A stretch of DNA of 64,000 nt from Lewinellaceae bacterium. GTDB taxonomy: Bacteria > Bacteroidota > Bacteroidia > Chitinophagales > Saprospiraceae. Positions 25,094-36,630 of the stretch are shown piece after piece. The stretch covers positions 1 through 64,000 of the forward strand of contig JADJRC010000010.1 of NCBI GenBank assembly GCA_016712415.1. The letters are read 5' to 3'. Below the pieces are notes generated by a model, which was not told the DNA's origin, ran no database searches, and saw only the letters and a program-made list of their open reading frames with translations. Position 1 is the first letter of the stretch. Every line of letters begins with the position of its first letter. The position numbers were made by a program, and so were the translations under genes.

Positions 25094-27616
25094 TTACCGG
25101 AGTATCTGAAATTTTTTAACCACGTTGCCGGAGGTTGTGCGGGCTGATGCGACATAAAAACCCGGCGGCAGTGCGGAGATGTTGATCTCCATATGCTCGG
25201 GCATGACGTCGGCTGAATAGTATACCTGCCTGCCTGTCGCGTCGTGGATGCTGATGGCTTCCATCGTGTCGTCGCCGTTGAGGTGGATGCTGATTCGTTC
25301 GCTCGCCGGCGAGGGGTATACAAAAAAGTCTGCCGAGGTGGTTTCCACACGTGGCTGCTGCGCTGAACGCAGGGGAATTTCGATGGCATAATCCTCGCCT
25401 TCGGTGATATTCCCGTTGCCCCACATAACGGTAGGGCCGTCCACCGCCACCCGGAGTGCGTGTTTATCGGCAGGTTTGCCGCCGATTACAACATCAATAA
25501 TGATAAAATCAAACTTGCCGACCACCCCGTAACCGCTTGCGGAAGTCCCGCCGGTACGCGTAAAGGCGGTTTCCAGTCGCCCGTCCTGCGGATTTTTGTC
25601 CATCCACAACGAAGGAGCATTCAGGTTCAGCCAACTGTTGTCGTAATAGGTCATCTGCAGCGCGGAGTCTTTGACCAGCGGGCTGAGCGATACATCGAAC
25701 GTAAAGCCGTACACATCGGTGACGGGTTGCGTGATGCTCCCGAGTGAGACTTCCACTTCCACCAGATCACCCACACCCGGATTGGGGGTCAGGACGTGCA
25801 TGGAGAAAGGAAGGCTGTTTTTTGAAACGGGCGGGATCGAGGGGATAAGGTTGTGCGCCTGATTGTAAAACAGGCTGATGGCCAGCGTGTCATCGACGGT
25901 GATACTGCCGCTGCCATCGGTATCGGCGTGTTTAACGTCGATCTGGCTGCTGGTATACGGGTTGTTCCAGTCGTCGGAATATTGTCCGTACCATTCGAGT
26001 GTGGCGTCGGGCCTGACGAACCCGTCATAGCCGATATAGTAACCCAGCGGGAGCAGGTCTTTGTTGTTGACGATCCCGTCGTTGTTGATATCGCCGGCCC
26101 AGACACAATCGCCTACGCAGTAGGGACCGTCGGTAGAGAAAATATCGACCACATTCATGACAACCTTTACACTTTTGCAGTGTCCGTTGGCCGTTACGCA
26201 GTATGAAATCTCAAACTCATCCGTACCCACAAATCCATTTTCCGGCGTGTATAACAGCAGGTTATAGCCGGAAACGCTTTGTCCGTTGATGGTTTGGGTG
26301 CTGAAGCCGGGAAAAAAGGAGCAGAATCCGTTGTCCGGGGCATCCAGAATGGAGAAGTCGAATCCGATAAAGGGAATCTGGTAGTTGATCACAAACGGCG
26401 TTTCAGCCGGGGTCGTGAGGTCGAATGTGGCAGCGGCGGGATTCAGATCACCCACGATGACGTGTACGCTCGCCATTTCCAGGTTGGCGATCTGGCTGTT
26501 GCCGATGCGATAAAAGAAGGTGGCGACACCTGAAAAGCCGGGTGTAGGCGTGAAAGTCACATTGCCGTTGCCGAGTGTGTTGGAAAGTGTTCCCGGAAAT
26601 CCTGCCGGGGTTACCCAGCTTTTTACCAGCAGGTTGCCGATGTCGTTGGCGCGGACATTAAAACTTATCGGCTGGTCGACAGGTGTAAACACGTAGTCGT
26701 CCATTACCATGGTATTTTGGGTCGGGGTGTTTAAAACCTCCAGAATTACAGTTTTGTAAGCGGTTGGGCCATAGGCGGTATTGGAAAGTACAAATTGATC
26801 GGAACCGGTATAGTTTATGTTAGGGGTATAACTGAAGGATTGGCCGTTTTGCATGACCACACTTCCGTTGACCGGCGATTGAAACAGGGTGTAGCCATTA
26901 TAGGTCAGCGGGATCACCAGTTTGGTGTTTTTTGCGGTGGCAACGCGGATGGTGTCGTTTGGTGGAATGGCGTTGTTGTTGACCCCGATGCTGATATGGG
27001 TGGTTTTGCAGGAGTTCAGGGCATCACAAAGCACGTAGTTGACGTGTGCGACACCTGAAAATCCCGCTGCCGGGGTGAATACGACCTCGTTGTTGGCATT
27101 TATACTTGCCGTGCCGTTGTTGACCAAGGGAAGCGACGTCACGCTGAGCGGCAAATTGCTGCCCGTATCGTTGGCCAGTACATCGATGGCAACCGGGGTG
27201 CCTGCGGTAGTCACGGCATAATCGGGGCGGCCGGTTACTATGGAAGGATAAACAGAGACGCGAAAAGCGCGGTAGACCAGGTAGGGATAACCACCAACGT
27301 AGTTGAGTTGTAATGCAAAAGTATCGACACCCGTAAATCCAGGGTCGGGCTGGTAATTAATGCGATAGATGTATGGGTTGCCTGCTCCTCCGGATTGTAA
27401 AATGGTAATGGTCACGTCGCCGTGTTTGGCCAGCGGATTGACCTTGCTGACGGCGAGATTTACACCGGATATAGTATCTGCCACTGCCAGGTCCTTGGCA
27501 GTAAAAAGGTTCTTATATGCGTTGTTTTGTGCTGCAAGATAGGCTCCGTTAACACATAAAAATAGGGAGGCAAACAACAACACCCGGATTCGAGGTTGAA
27601 GTAAATGTACATTCAT
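25094..27616 (-). CDS. secreted multi-Ig-like (tandem-95/cadherin-like) protein with T9SS sorting domain
   Basis: Protein of 840 residues with signal peptide (VLLFASLFLCVNGAYLAAQ). Several repeats of the bacterial Ig/tandem-95 type occur, marked by AIDVLANDTGSNL, the PAAGFSGVAHVNYVLCD and PTPGFSGVATFFYRIG strands, and NVRANDIGN. Near residue 515 there is an EF-hand/dockerin-like stretch (GDINNDGIVNNKDLLPLGYYIG; ADTDGSGSITVDDTLAI). The C-terminal 80 residues are a T9SS type A domain (VYPSPASERISI to VVKKFQILR). Likely cell-surface adhesion or matrix protein (inference). Confidence 0.85.
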   Translation of the reverse strand: MNVHLLQPRIRVLLFASLFLCVNGAYLAAQNNAYKNLFTAKDLAVADTISGVNLAVSKVNPLAKHGDVTITILQSGGAGNPYIYRINYQPDPGFTGVDTFALQLNYVGGYPYLVYRAFRVSVYPSIVTGRPDYAVTTAGTPVAIDVLANDTGSNLPLSVTSLPLVNNGTASINANNEVVFTPAAGFSGVAHVNYVLCDALNSCKTTHISIGVNNNAIPPNDTIRVATAKNTKLVIPLTYNGYTLFQSPVNGSVVMQNGQSFSYTPNINYTGSDQFVLSNTAYGPTAYKTVILEVLNTPTQNTMVMDDYVFTPVDQPISFNVRANDIGNLLVKSWVTPAGFPGTLSNTLGNGNVTFTPTPGFSGVATFFYRIGNSQIANLEMASVHVIVGDLNPAAATFDLTTPAETPFVINYQIPFIGFDFSILDAPDNGFCSFFPGFSTQTINGQSVSGYNLLLYTPENGFVGTDEFEISYCVTANGHCKSVKVVMNVVDIFSTDGPYCVGDCVWAGDINNDGIVNNKDLLPLGYYIGYDGFVRPDATLEWYGQYSDDWNNPYTSSQIDVKHADTDGSGSITVDDTLAISLFYNQAHNLIPSIPPVSKNSLPFSMHVLTPNPGVGDLVEVEVSLGSITQPVTDVYGFTFDVSLSPLVKDSALQMTYYDNSWLNLNAPSLWMDKNPQDGRLETAFTRTGGTSASGYGVVGKFDFIIIDVVIGGKPADKHALRVAVDGPTVMWGNGNITEGEDYAIEIPLRSAQQPRVETTSADFFVYPSPASERISIHLNGDDTMEAISIHDATGRQVYYSADVMPEHMEINISALPPGFYVASARTTSGNVVKKFQILR

Positions 27617-27643
27617 GGCTGCGGTATTAAATCAAAAAACGAC

Positions 27644-27651
27644 CAAAAATA
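27644..27651 (-). promoter_or_regulatory. -7 element of the Ig-like protein gene
   Basis: TATTTTTG on the minus strand, 27 bases upstream of the start at 27616. On the plus strand TATCTTTG at 27693-27700 is a weaker candidate for the gene at 27899. Nothing else was seen in the 280-bp gap. Confidence 0.5.
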
Positions 27652-27898
27652 GAAGTTTTCCACCGAACCAAATCCTCACTTAATCAAAAAAATATCTTTG
27701 TCTGGGTACCATTTATTTCTTTTGCGGGAGTCAATCCTGTAAATGCCTTTTAATCAGTAGTTTAAAAATGACCGGTCCGCTGTTGTCGCAAAATATTCGT
27801 GATAATTATTTTTAACATGTTCGGTATGTCAGCCTGCTGTGCGCTGCACGACACACCGGTACAAACGGAAAAGGCAACAGCCCCCAACCATAAAATAC

Positions 27899-29344
27899 AT
27901 GGCGAAGAAAAAAGACATATCCACCCATGAGCCGTATACCAACAAGGTTTTTCAGACCCTCTGGTTTCTGGATGCGGGAGAGCAGAAGCGCTTGTTGAAA
28001 TACCTCTATTCGCCTTATTTTAATCAGAGTAAAACCCTTATTGCACTCTGCGAAGTACTGCTCCGCCACGTGGAAGCGGGGAAGCAGGGCTTCGACCGGG
28101 AATCCGTCTGGCGCAAAATATTTCCGGGCGAACCATACGACGACGTCAATTTCCGGAAATACTGCTCCGATCTGCTTAAACAGGTGGAAGGCTTTATGGC
28201 ACAGGAGACTATCGAGAGCGACAAGGCCCGCAAATCGATCGATCTGCTCGATTTTGTGGCCAGAAGAAAGGTCGAGCCCTTATTCAACAGCGTGATCCGG
28301 CAATCCAGGCTGGAACTTGGTCAGCTGCCGTATCATCCCCTGGATTATTACATAAAGGCATATGCCATTGAGCGGCATTATTATGCCCTGATGGATTTCG
28401 ATGTGAAAGTGAACGTTCGTGCAAACATTGAAGAAATATCCTACAACCTCGATATCTTTTACTGGATCGAGAAACTCAAGTTGTACAGTTCGGTGCTGAG
28501 CCAGAGGCGGACAGGCAATTTCAATTATGAACTCAATTTAACCGACGAGATTCTCACTTTCCTCCAGACCTTCCCGATTGAGGATGTGCCGGAACTGGCC
28601 ATATATTATTATTCGTTTTTGACCCTGCAGGACGAGGAGAATGTGGAACACTACTACAACCTGCGCAGGATGCTGGACAAATTTGGCGCAACCATGCCCA
28701 AAAAGGAGGCTATGGAACTTTACGACTCCGCGCTGCACTACTGTACCGGCAAGTTGAATAAGGGTAACAGGGTATTTCTCCAGGAATATTTTGATCTGTT
28801 TGAAGACGCTATTCACAAGGATATTTTTCTACAGAAGGGTGAGCTGGCACAGTGGCGTTACAACAATATTATCGGCGTGGCGCTGCGCCTGGGCAAGCTG
28901 GACTGGGCGGAAAAGTTTGTGGAAAATTATAAATCCTGTCTCAATCAAAACACCCGGGAGAACACCTATACGTTTAACCTGGCGCGCGTGTACCGCTACC
29001 AGAAAAAATTCAATAAGGTATTAGTGTTGCTGCAAAGTGTTGACTATGAGGATATTATTTATAATTTGATCAGCAAGGCCATGCTCGTGATCACCTATTA
29101 TGAACTGGACGAGGTAGATACGCTTGATTCCTTCCTGGAGTCGTTCCGGGTCTTCCTGAACCGCAACAAAAACGTACCGTACCGAAAAAACCACCTGAAC
29201 CTTATCAAGTACACCCGGCGGCTGACCAGGCTTGCACCGGGTGATAAAGCCGCCATCCAAAAACTGAGGGATGAGATCAACCTTGAGAGGGCCGTAACGG
29301 TCAACCACGAGTGGCTGCTCGAAAAACTGGATGAACTGGGCTGA
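27899..29344 (+). CDS. hypothetical helical cytoplasmic protein
   Basis: Start set at 27899 (AKKKDISTHEPYTNK), giving 481 residues. No signal peptide or membrane segment; almost entirely helical with Tyr/Leu-rich repeats (FQTLWFLDAGEQKRLLKYL, ALHYCTGKLNKGNRVF, WAEKFVENYKSCLNQNTRENTYTFN). The pattern suggests a TPR-like solenoid of the kind common in Saprospiria genomes. I do not recognise a family or function. Confidence 0.7.
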   Translation: MAKKKDISTHEPYTNKVFQTLWFLDAGEQKRLLKYLYSPYFNQSKTLIALCEVLLRHVEAGKQGFDRESVWRKIFPGEPYDDVNFRKYCSDLLKQVEGFMAQETIESDKARKSIDLLDFVARRKVEPLFNSVIRQSRLELGQLPYHPLDYYIKAYAIERHYYALMDFDVKVNVRANIEEISYNLDIFYWIEKLKLYSSVLSQRRTGNFNYELNLTDEILTFLQTFPIEDVPELAIYYYSFLTLQDEENVEHYYNLRRMLDKFGATMPKKEAMELYDSALHYCTGKLNKGNRVFLQEYFDLFEDAIHKDIFLQKGELAQWRYNNIIGVALRLGKLDWAEKFVENYKSCLNQNTRENTYTFNLARVYRYQKKFNKVLVLLQSVDYEDIIYNLISKAMLVITYYELDEVDTLDSFLESFRVFLNRNKNVPYRKNHLNLIKYTRRLTRLAPGDKAAIQKLRDEINLERAVTVNHEWLLEKLDELG

Positions 29345-29413
29345 CGGCGCGTTGCAATTTTTTATGCAGACTTGCGTTCTTTTGACTGTTCATCAACAGC
29401 CAATTCCACTCGT

Positions 29414-30367
29414 ATGTTTCTGAAGATCAATTGTTTATTTGTTTTTTTAACCTTGCTGCATACCGCTGCCTTACAGGCCCAGCCCTTGGCCGTTAAAGCC
29501 GGAAAGATATCCCCCGAGGCACTCGAACGCCTGCATACGGGTGAGGATACGCTGGCACTGCTTGCCTATGCAGTGGTAAACGACTCGATTGAGCAGGAAA
29601 GGTTCGCTGCCTGCCGGACGCTGATCACGGCGCTGGTGCGCACGTTGAAAGTGGAAAACTCGTTTAAATATCAATTTGATCGCCTGAAGAGTGTCTCGAT
29701 CATGGCGCCTCCGGACAGCAGTTTCCGCATCTTCACCTGGCAGTTGTTTGTCAATGATTCCACTTACCGGTACTATGGCGCCATCCAGATGAACAGCCGT
29801 GACTTAAAGCTGTACCCGCTTTTCGACCGCAGTTTTGAGCTGGACGACCGCCCGGTATTTGAACAACTGCCCGCCGACCGCTGGTATGGGGCTTTATACT
29901 ACAACCTGCGTCAGTTCGACCTCAGGGAAGGAAGAAAATACCTGCTGTTCGGCTACGATGCCTATGCTTTTTTTGAAAAAAGGAAAGTGATCGATGTGCT
30001 GAGTTTCGACAAAAACGGAGCGCCGGTTTTCGGAGCGCCAGTTTTCAACAAACCGGAATCAAAAGTGCCGGAACAACGCCTGTTGTTTGAGTATTCATCC
30101 GAGGCATCGATCCGGGTAAACTGGGACGAGCAATACCAAATGGTGCTTTTTGACCACCTTATTCCTGTTCCAAGTCCATTCGGCCGCGGGATTACCTATG
30201 TGCCGGATGGCAGTTATGACGGCCTGCGTTTTGAAAAGGGCAGGTGGAAATACCAGGACAAGGTATTCAACGACGTCATGGAAGAAGCGCCGAGACCCGA
30301 GCCAGTACTCGATGGCCGACAGGGAAAGGATATTATTGGCCGGGAGAAAAAGAAGAAAAAGAATTGA
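29414..30367 (+). CDS. hypothetical exported protein
   Basis: Start set at 29414, which gives a clear signal peptide (INCLFVFLTLLHTAALQAQ), total 317 residues. The mature protein has no recognised domain; it is rich in Tyr/Phe/Asp, with motifs such as YRYYGAIQMNSRDLKLYPLFD and GRKYLLFGYDAYAFFEKRKV, and ends in a Lys-rich tail. Periplasmic or surface location expected. Follows the helical hypothetical gene by 70 bases and may be co-transcribed. Confidence 0.7.
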   Translation: MFLKINCLFVFLTLLHTAALQAQPLAVKAGKISPEALERLHTGEDTLALLAYAVVNDSIEQERFAACRTLITALVRTLKVENSFKYQFDRLKSVSIMAPPDSSFRIFTWQLFVNDSTYRYYGAIQMNSRDLKLYPLFDRSFELDDRPVFEQLPADRWYGALYYNLRQFDLREGRKYLLFGYDAYAFFEKRKVIDVLSFDKNGAPVFGAPVFNKPESKVPEQRLLFEYSSEASIRVNWDEQYQMVLFDHLIPVPSPFGRGITYVPDGSYDGLRFEKGRWKYQDKVFNDVMEEAPRPEPVLDGRQGKDIIGREKKKKKN

Positions 30368-30381
30368 TTATTGGGGGTTTC

Positions 30382-30433
30382 GGGTTAGGGGTTGCATTTT
30401 CTTCATTCATTACGAAAATGCAACCCCTAACCC
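30382..30433. terminator. bidirectional terminator-like hairpin
   Basis: Perfect 20-base arms (GGGTTAGGGGTTGCATTTTC and its complement) around a 12-base loop, between convergent genes. Longer than a minimal terminator, similar in kind to the 17510-17606 repeat. Confidence 0.7.
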
Positions 30434-30453
30434 CTAACCTTTAAAAACCCCTC

Positions 30454-33400
30454 CTATCGCACCACCGTCACATCACCCCGGTAGAGCAACACCCGTCCGT
30501 CGAGGAAGGTAACCTCGATGACATAGACGAATACGGCGGGATTAACATAGTCGCCGCGGTATTTGCCATCCCATCCTTCCGCCAGGTTGTCATTATTCGG
30601 GTAGAAGTCGTCGCGGGTATACATGAGCGTGCCCCAGCGATCATAAATGCGCATGTAATTCACACGTTCCACCCCATTGCCTACGATGGGATTGAAATGG
30701 TCATTCAACCCGCTGGTATTGCCCGGCGAGAATACGTTGGGCACATAAACGTTGCGGTTCGGGTCGATTTGGACCGTTACGGTGCCGGTACCGGAGCAAC
30801 CGTTGGCATCAAACACGGTCAGGGTGTATTCCGTGGTTGTGAAGGTATATACCGTTGGCGTAATGGTATCCGGGTTGATCAGCCCTTCGATGGGCGACCA
30901 GATAAAGGAGTCCACTACGGCATTCTGAATGATCGGGTTGAGCTGCAGTGTTTCGCCCAGTTCGATTTCGTCGATAGGATCGAATTCGACAATGATCGGC
31001 AGTGGCTCAAACACCGTTATGGTATCCGTATGCTCGCAGAGGAAGCGGTCGAGATAGGTGATATAGTGCACGCCGCCACTCAGTGACACGGGGAAGTCCT
31101 GCGTAAGCGGCACTCCGAAGTCGAGCGTAAACCGGTACGGGCCTCCCGAGCCGCCGAAAATGGTATCCACGTACAGGGTGGTTTCGTCGCCGTTGCAAAG
31201 CAGGGCCTCCCAGGGGAGGTAGGTGCCGTTTACAGGCGGCGGCTCATATAAAGGAAGCAACTGTTCGCCCGTACAGCCGTTCGGGTCGGTAACCGTTACG
31301 GAATAAGTACCGGCTCCGAGGTTTGTAACCACCTGCATACTGCCGACAATCATACCGTTATCGTCGGCCCACACATAGGTATAGCCACCCGGGTTGCCGC
31401 CGCTGGCGATCACGCCGAGCACACCTGTTTCTTCGCCTGCGCAAACCACATCCTGTGAGACCTGGTCGTCGTTGAGCACAACGATCGGCCCGGGTTCGGT
31501 CACCTCCACGGCAAAAACTTCCGTACACCCGTCCCGGTCGGTAACCGTCACATTATATTCATCAGCCGGCAAACCGTTGACGATAGCCGTGGTGGCGCCG
31601 CCTTCCCAGTTGTAGGTATAGGGGCCGCCGTTGCCGCCATTTCCGTCGACAATGGCCTGGCCGTCGGAACTGCCGTTGCAAAGGGTCGGAATGGAATAAA
31701 GCGTATCGTATCCTACCGGCGGCGGACCGGGGATAATTACCGTATCCAGCGCAAAACAGTTGTTGCCGTCGATGGTAATGACGCTGATCGTATCCGCGCA
31801 AAGGTCTGTTCTGATGGAATCCGTCCCGCCGTCTTCCCAAACGAAGTTAAAGTCGCCGAAAACTGGCGGCACCGAATCGTATCGGGCGATGATGGTGATG
31901 CCCCCGTCGCAAACGCCGAAGCAGGATGTCGAGTCAGGTTCGCTAAAAAAGGTTTGTATCCTGAGCGGATCTGTCAGGGTAAAGACCCCTTCCAACGTAC
32001 AGCCTTGCGAGTCGGTAACCGTCACGGTAAAAGCGCCGGAGGGAAGATCGACAGCAGTGGGGGTTACCTGTCCCTGGTCGTCGTTCCCACAGAAAATTAT
32101 AAGTCGGATTGCCGTCAACGACGCCGACGCTGATGCTGCCGTCGGTATAACCGAAACAGGACGGGTTGATGAGCGTGGTATCCGAGAAAGACATGGGAAT
32201 TACCGGCGCCAGCGTGACGGTGTCGGAGTTGGTGCAACCCAGCGCATCAGTGATGTTTATCACAAAGGTGTCGCCCTGCAGGTTACATATCTGTGCCGTG
32301 TTGCCGATGGATTGTCCGGAAATATCCTGCCAGTCAAAAATAACTGCCGTCGGAGCGTTCACCGTAAGGCAACCGTCGCTGCCGCATTTAACCGATACGG
32401 AGTCGATGGAAGTGATGGCGGGCGGCGGGGGCAACATCAGGTTGAATGCCATGGAGTCCACACAGCCGTTTACATCCGTTACTGTTACGGAATAATCACC
32501 AGGGAACAGGTTCATGATCATGTTCCCGTTGGCCATAGTATTCCAGGTGTAGGTATAGTTGGGGCCGCCGGTGCCGCCCACTGCCTGCACTTTGATCGAG
32601 CCGTTGTTCTGAATGGTACAACTGGGGTTTTGGACGGAAAGTGTGCCCAGGTCCAGTGGCTGCGGGGAAAAGACTTCAAAAGTAGAGGTATCTGCACAGC
32701 CCATGGCATCTATGGCCAGAACACTGTATGTGCCTGCAGGAAGATCGGAATAACACGACGTCAGTGCGGCATCGTTTTGCGGGAACGGACCGGGCGTCCA
32801 GAAGAAAGAGTAGCCCGGGTTGGCCGAAGCCGGCGTTTCCTGCACTTCCACACAGATCACACCCGTGCTGTCGCCGGCACAATTGGTGTTGTCAATACTT
32901 GTCATGACCACTTCCACTTCGCGCTGGTTGGTGACGTCGATTTCATCCGTATGCGTACATCCGTTTGCATCGGTTATAGTCACGAACCAGGTACAGGCCT
33001 GCAGGTCGGTAATGGTAATGGGATTGCCCTGGCCGGTCGGCCCCTGTGCGGGTGTGCCGCTTACCGAGCAAACAAACTCCCAGTTATACTGGTAATCGCC
33101 GGTCGGAAATGGCGTACCACCCTGCGGAGTATAGGTGATGGCGCCGTCGAAAATGCCGGGGCAGGTGGCCTGTGTTACAACACTCTGGCCTGTGATTGAG
33201 GCAGGCTGGGAGAGGGTTCCGGATGCAGTGGCTGTACATCCGGTATCGGTATCGGTGATCGTTACAAAATACTGGCCGGCTGCCGCATTATTGAATACCG
33301 GTCCTGTCGGGTTCAGGGCGGGCGACCAGGTATAGGTGAAATTCGGGCCCGGGTTGGGAACTGTGGTGCCGTTAATCGATAACACAGCGCTTACAATGCC

Positions 33401-35065
33401 GTCCTGGTCACCGTTGCAGGTGGGACTTTGGGTGTTGACAAGGTTGGCGCCCAGGGTCGGAATATTCAGGACGATGGTGTCGCAAAGCACATTCACACCT
33501 GCACCATTATCATCCGTTACACAGATGACGAAGGTACCGTTGGTCAGGCCGGTCCGGATATAGGTGCCCCCTGAAGTGGCAATACTTCCCAAAATGGTCG
33601 GACCTGTGACAAGTTTGGTGAGGATGACTTCGTATCCTTCCGTGCCGCCCGTAGCCGTAACCTGAATGGAGGCAGTGCCGTTGCAGGTTACATCCACGAC
33701 TTCCGACAAAATTTCAAAAGGCAAAAACCCGACGCAGGCCTGTCCGTTGTCTACGGTCAGGGCAAGGGTGGCGCCGCTCGGATCTTCAATATTGATCTGC
33801 GACGGCGCATTGGTAAGCGTCAGTACGGAGCAGGAATCAAGCGGCCCAATAACGTTGAAACAGACCTCCAGAAGGGTTTCGCCGCTCGGGATGCTGATTG
33901 TCGCACCGATATTGTCCTGATCGTAAATAATAGTGCCCAATTGACCTAATTGGGTATTTTGTGTATTCAGGTTACCGGCGTTAAAGGTGCCGATGGCCGG
34001 GTGCGGGTTTTGCACGCCGGTATATTGCAATACGTTGGGGTCCCACACGAGAGAGAACGACGCTCCAACGATGTCGAATCCCTGCACGTTGACCGGGATG
34101 CACAATTGTGTGCCCGGAGGGGAGAGGGTGTCGGGCATCGCGATCGTAACGTTATCGGAGGCGTCACAACCGTTCATAGCGATCTGGAAGACGCGGCCGC
34201 AGCTTTTACCGTCTTCAATCGTAACGTTGTAGATGCCGGCTTGCGGAACCGAGAAGATTACGTCGACATTGTTTTTCAACTGCGCATTGTACACCAGCGC
34301 TTTGATGTTCGGGTCGCTGGCCAGGGAGATATCAATGGTGTACTCCGCATTGAGGTCCCATTGCGGGTAGCCGCCGGTAATCCGGAATTTGCCGATACAG
34401 TCGTTGCCGAAGTTTGACGAAACCCCGCTCTCCATGATCGCGTTCAGGTAAACCACTTCGAATTCGACCGAAGTATTGACGTTTACACAAGGGCCGGGAG
34501 GAAAACCCGGCGATTGCGACTCATAGGGCTGTGAGGAGAAAAAGTCATCGACCGTTGCGGGCGCAAAGTGCAGCAGGACCGGCTGGTTGCTGTTGAACAG
34601 TGTTTGCAGGTTGCCGCTGTTGTACAGCCAGATGCTGCCGTTGGGTTGCCCGAAGGCAAAATACGGCAGGTTGTTCGGCGCCAGCAGCAGGCAGGGGTCG
34701 TTGGCCAGGATATTCTGGAGGTTATCTCCCGCAATGGTGGGAGCGCAATCGTAAAAGATAAAGGCAACCCCCGGCTGCGTAAGTGCATTCGGGTCGCCAC
34801 TGAGGTCAAAATCACCATTGCCCTGGATAAGGAGCGAGTCGCCACGGCAAAGGAATATCGTGTCGAGATCGGTGTCATTACTTTGTCCGATAAACTGTCC
34901 GACAGTAAATGTGCCTGCAAAGTTACAGGGCAGGGCGTCGGGTCCCGAAGAGATAAAGTTCGGATCGAAGGGATACGGAACTGAAATAATTTGGGGAACC
35001 TGGGCGCGTAATAGCGTAGCCGTGCAAATGAAGCACGCGATGAGCGGGATTAGAAACTTCTGCAT
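30454..35065 (-). CDS. giant SprB-repeat adhesin with gliding-motility C-terminal domain (frameshifted)
   Basis: Two overlapping frames belong to one gene. The N-terminal frame starts at 35065 with a signal peptide (FLIPLIACFICTATLLRAQ); the C-terminal frame ends at 30454. They join if one G is removed at the G3 run (32086-32088), reading TYNFLWNDDQGQVTPTAVDL, to give about 1536 residues. SprB-type repeats recur (TQSPTCNGDQDGIVSAVLS, TVTDVNGCVDS, TVTDPNGCTGEQ). The end is a gliding-motility-type C-terminal domain (NVFSPGNTSGLNDHF, RIYDRWGTLMYTRDDF, GDVTVV), a T9SS type B signal. Surface adhesin likely. Confidence 0.88.
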
Positions 35066-35334
35066 TTCGAGCGTAAAAATTTAACAAAGGTTGATGGATA
35101 TGTTCACAATAACAGGGATTCAAACAAATAACCAGATGCACATCCGGAAGACTGTGCTGTCTGCGGCGTCAGGTTTTAACTATTGAGGGAAATGAGGATT
35201 ATGGTGACGACCGCATTCAGGACAATCGGGCGCAAAATTAGACAAAGCGCGGCTTTCCGACATATCACCACAAAATAAATGTTTGCAAAATAACAGGTCG
35301 CTGTCAAAAACCGCCACAAAACGCGGCTTTAACT

Positions 35335-36588
35335 TTATTTATTGCCGGGAGGCGACCATACTTTGCCTTGCAGTATCACCGTGTCAACAAGATTGCTGCC
35401 AAAAGCATAGGGAAGGTATGCCAACGATGGAATTGGGGTTGAAATGAACACATTTGCCACCTTCCCGACAGCAATACTGCCATAATCCGCTTCCAGTTCC
35501 ATGGCGCGTGCACCGTTTATGGTAGCCGCATTAATGGCCTCTCCGGGCAGCATCTTCATTTTTATACAGGCAAGTGAAATGGTAAAAGGCATTTTCCCCG
35601 AAGGCGACGAACCGGGGTTGTAATCCGTTGCAAGCACCACAGGCAAGCCGGCATCGATCATTTGCCGCGCCGGCGGATACGGAATACCCAGAAAAAAAGC
35701 GCAAGACGGCAACAATGTGGGCAGGGTGTCGCTGTTCAGCAGCGCCTCGATCTCGGCATCGCCGGTATATTCGAGGTGATCCACCGAAACGGCCCGATGG
35801 GCAATGCCCGCCTGCACGCCGCCCGAGTAGTCCAGCTCGTTGGCGTGTATCTTTGGTTTGAGCCCGTAACGCCATCCTGCCTCAAGGATTCGCCCGGTTT
35901 CTTCCACACTGAAAAAGCCCCGGTCACAAAAAACATCGCAATAATCAGCGAGCCCTTCTGCAGCAACCCTGGGAAGCATGTCGTTGATAATCAGGTCTAT
36001 ATACTCCTCTCTACGGTCCTTATACGCCACCGGCACCGCATGGGCGCCCAAAAACGTGGCTTTTATCGGGACAGGGCTGACCTCGCGCAAGCGCCGGATC
36101 ACACGGAGCATTTTTAACTCGCTGTCTGTACTCAGGCCATATCCGCTTTTTATTTCTATAGCGCCGGTGCCGTACCCGATCACTTCGTGCAGCCTGCCCA
36201 GGGCGCTTTCAAACAGATCGTCCTCATCCGTTTCCTGCAGGCGGCGCGCCGAATTCAGGATGCCGCCGCCGCGCCGGGCAATTTCCTCATACGACAAACC
36301 CTGTATGCGATCCACAAACTCTTCTTCACGGCTTCGGGCAAAAACGATGTGCGTGTGTGAATCACACCAGCACGGGAATACCGTCTTCCCACCTGCGTCG
36401 ATAACCTGGTCTGCCCTTTCCGGGCAGTCTGTCATGGGGCCGAATGCCGCGATCAGGCCGTTTTCAATCAGCAAAAAGGCATCATGCACGACGGGGACTT
36501 CCGCCATACCGGCGCCTTTCACCACCGGGCGGCGACGGGTTTCGGCCTGAACAAGCGTTTGGATGTTTCGAATCAGTAAACCGGACAT
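35335..36588 (-). CDS. hutI: imidazolonepropionase
   Basis: Start at 36588 (SGLLIRNIQTLVQAE), 417 residues, the usual length. Amidohydrolase metal ligands are visible in WCDSHTHIVFA. Family blocks include EIARRGGGILNSARRLQ, EIKSGYGLSTDSELKML, IHANELDYSGGVQAG and VSVDHLEY, and LATDYNPGSSPSGKMPF near the end. It hydrolyses 4-imidazolone-5-propionate to formiminoglutamate, the third step of histidine breakdown. hutH, hutU and hutG are not in the window. The 270 bp downstream contain no gene. Confidence 0.93.
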   Translation of the reverse strand: MSGLLIRNIQTLVQAETRRRPVVKGAGMAEVPVVHDAFLLIENGLIAAFGPMTDCPERADQVIDAGGKTVFPCWCDSHTHIVFARSREEEFVDRIQGLSYEEIARRGGGILNSARRLQETDEDDLFESALGRLHEVIGYGTGAIEIKSGYGLSTDSELKMLRVIRRLREVSPVPIKATFLGAHAVPVAYKDRREEYIDLIINDMLPRVAAEGLADYCDVFCDRGFFSVEETGRILEAGWRYGLKPKIHANELDYSGGVQAGIAHRAVSVDHLEYTGDAEIEALLNSDTLPTLLPSCAFFLGIPYPPARQMIDAGLPVVLATDYNPGSSPSGKMPFTISLACIKMKMLPGEAINAATINGARAMELEADYGSIAVGKVANVFISTPIPSLAYLPYAFGSNLVDTVILQGKVWSPPGNK

Positions 36589-36620
36589 AGCAACATAATT
36601 GACAGGTCTCAATAGCTGGG

Positions 36621-36628
36621 CAAAACTA
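36621..36628 (-). promoter_or_regulatory. -7 element of hutI
   Basis: TAGTTTTG on the minus strand, 32 bases upstream of the hutI start. Only two bases separate it from the plus-strand element at 36631, so the two promoters overlap and fire divergently. Confidence 0.5.
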
Positions 36629-36630
36629 TT

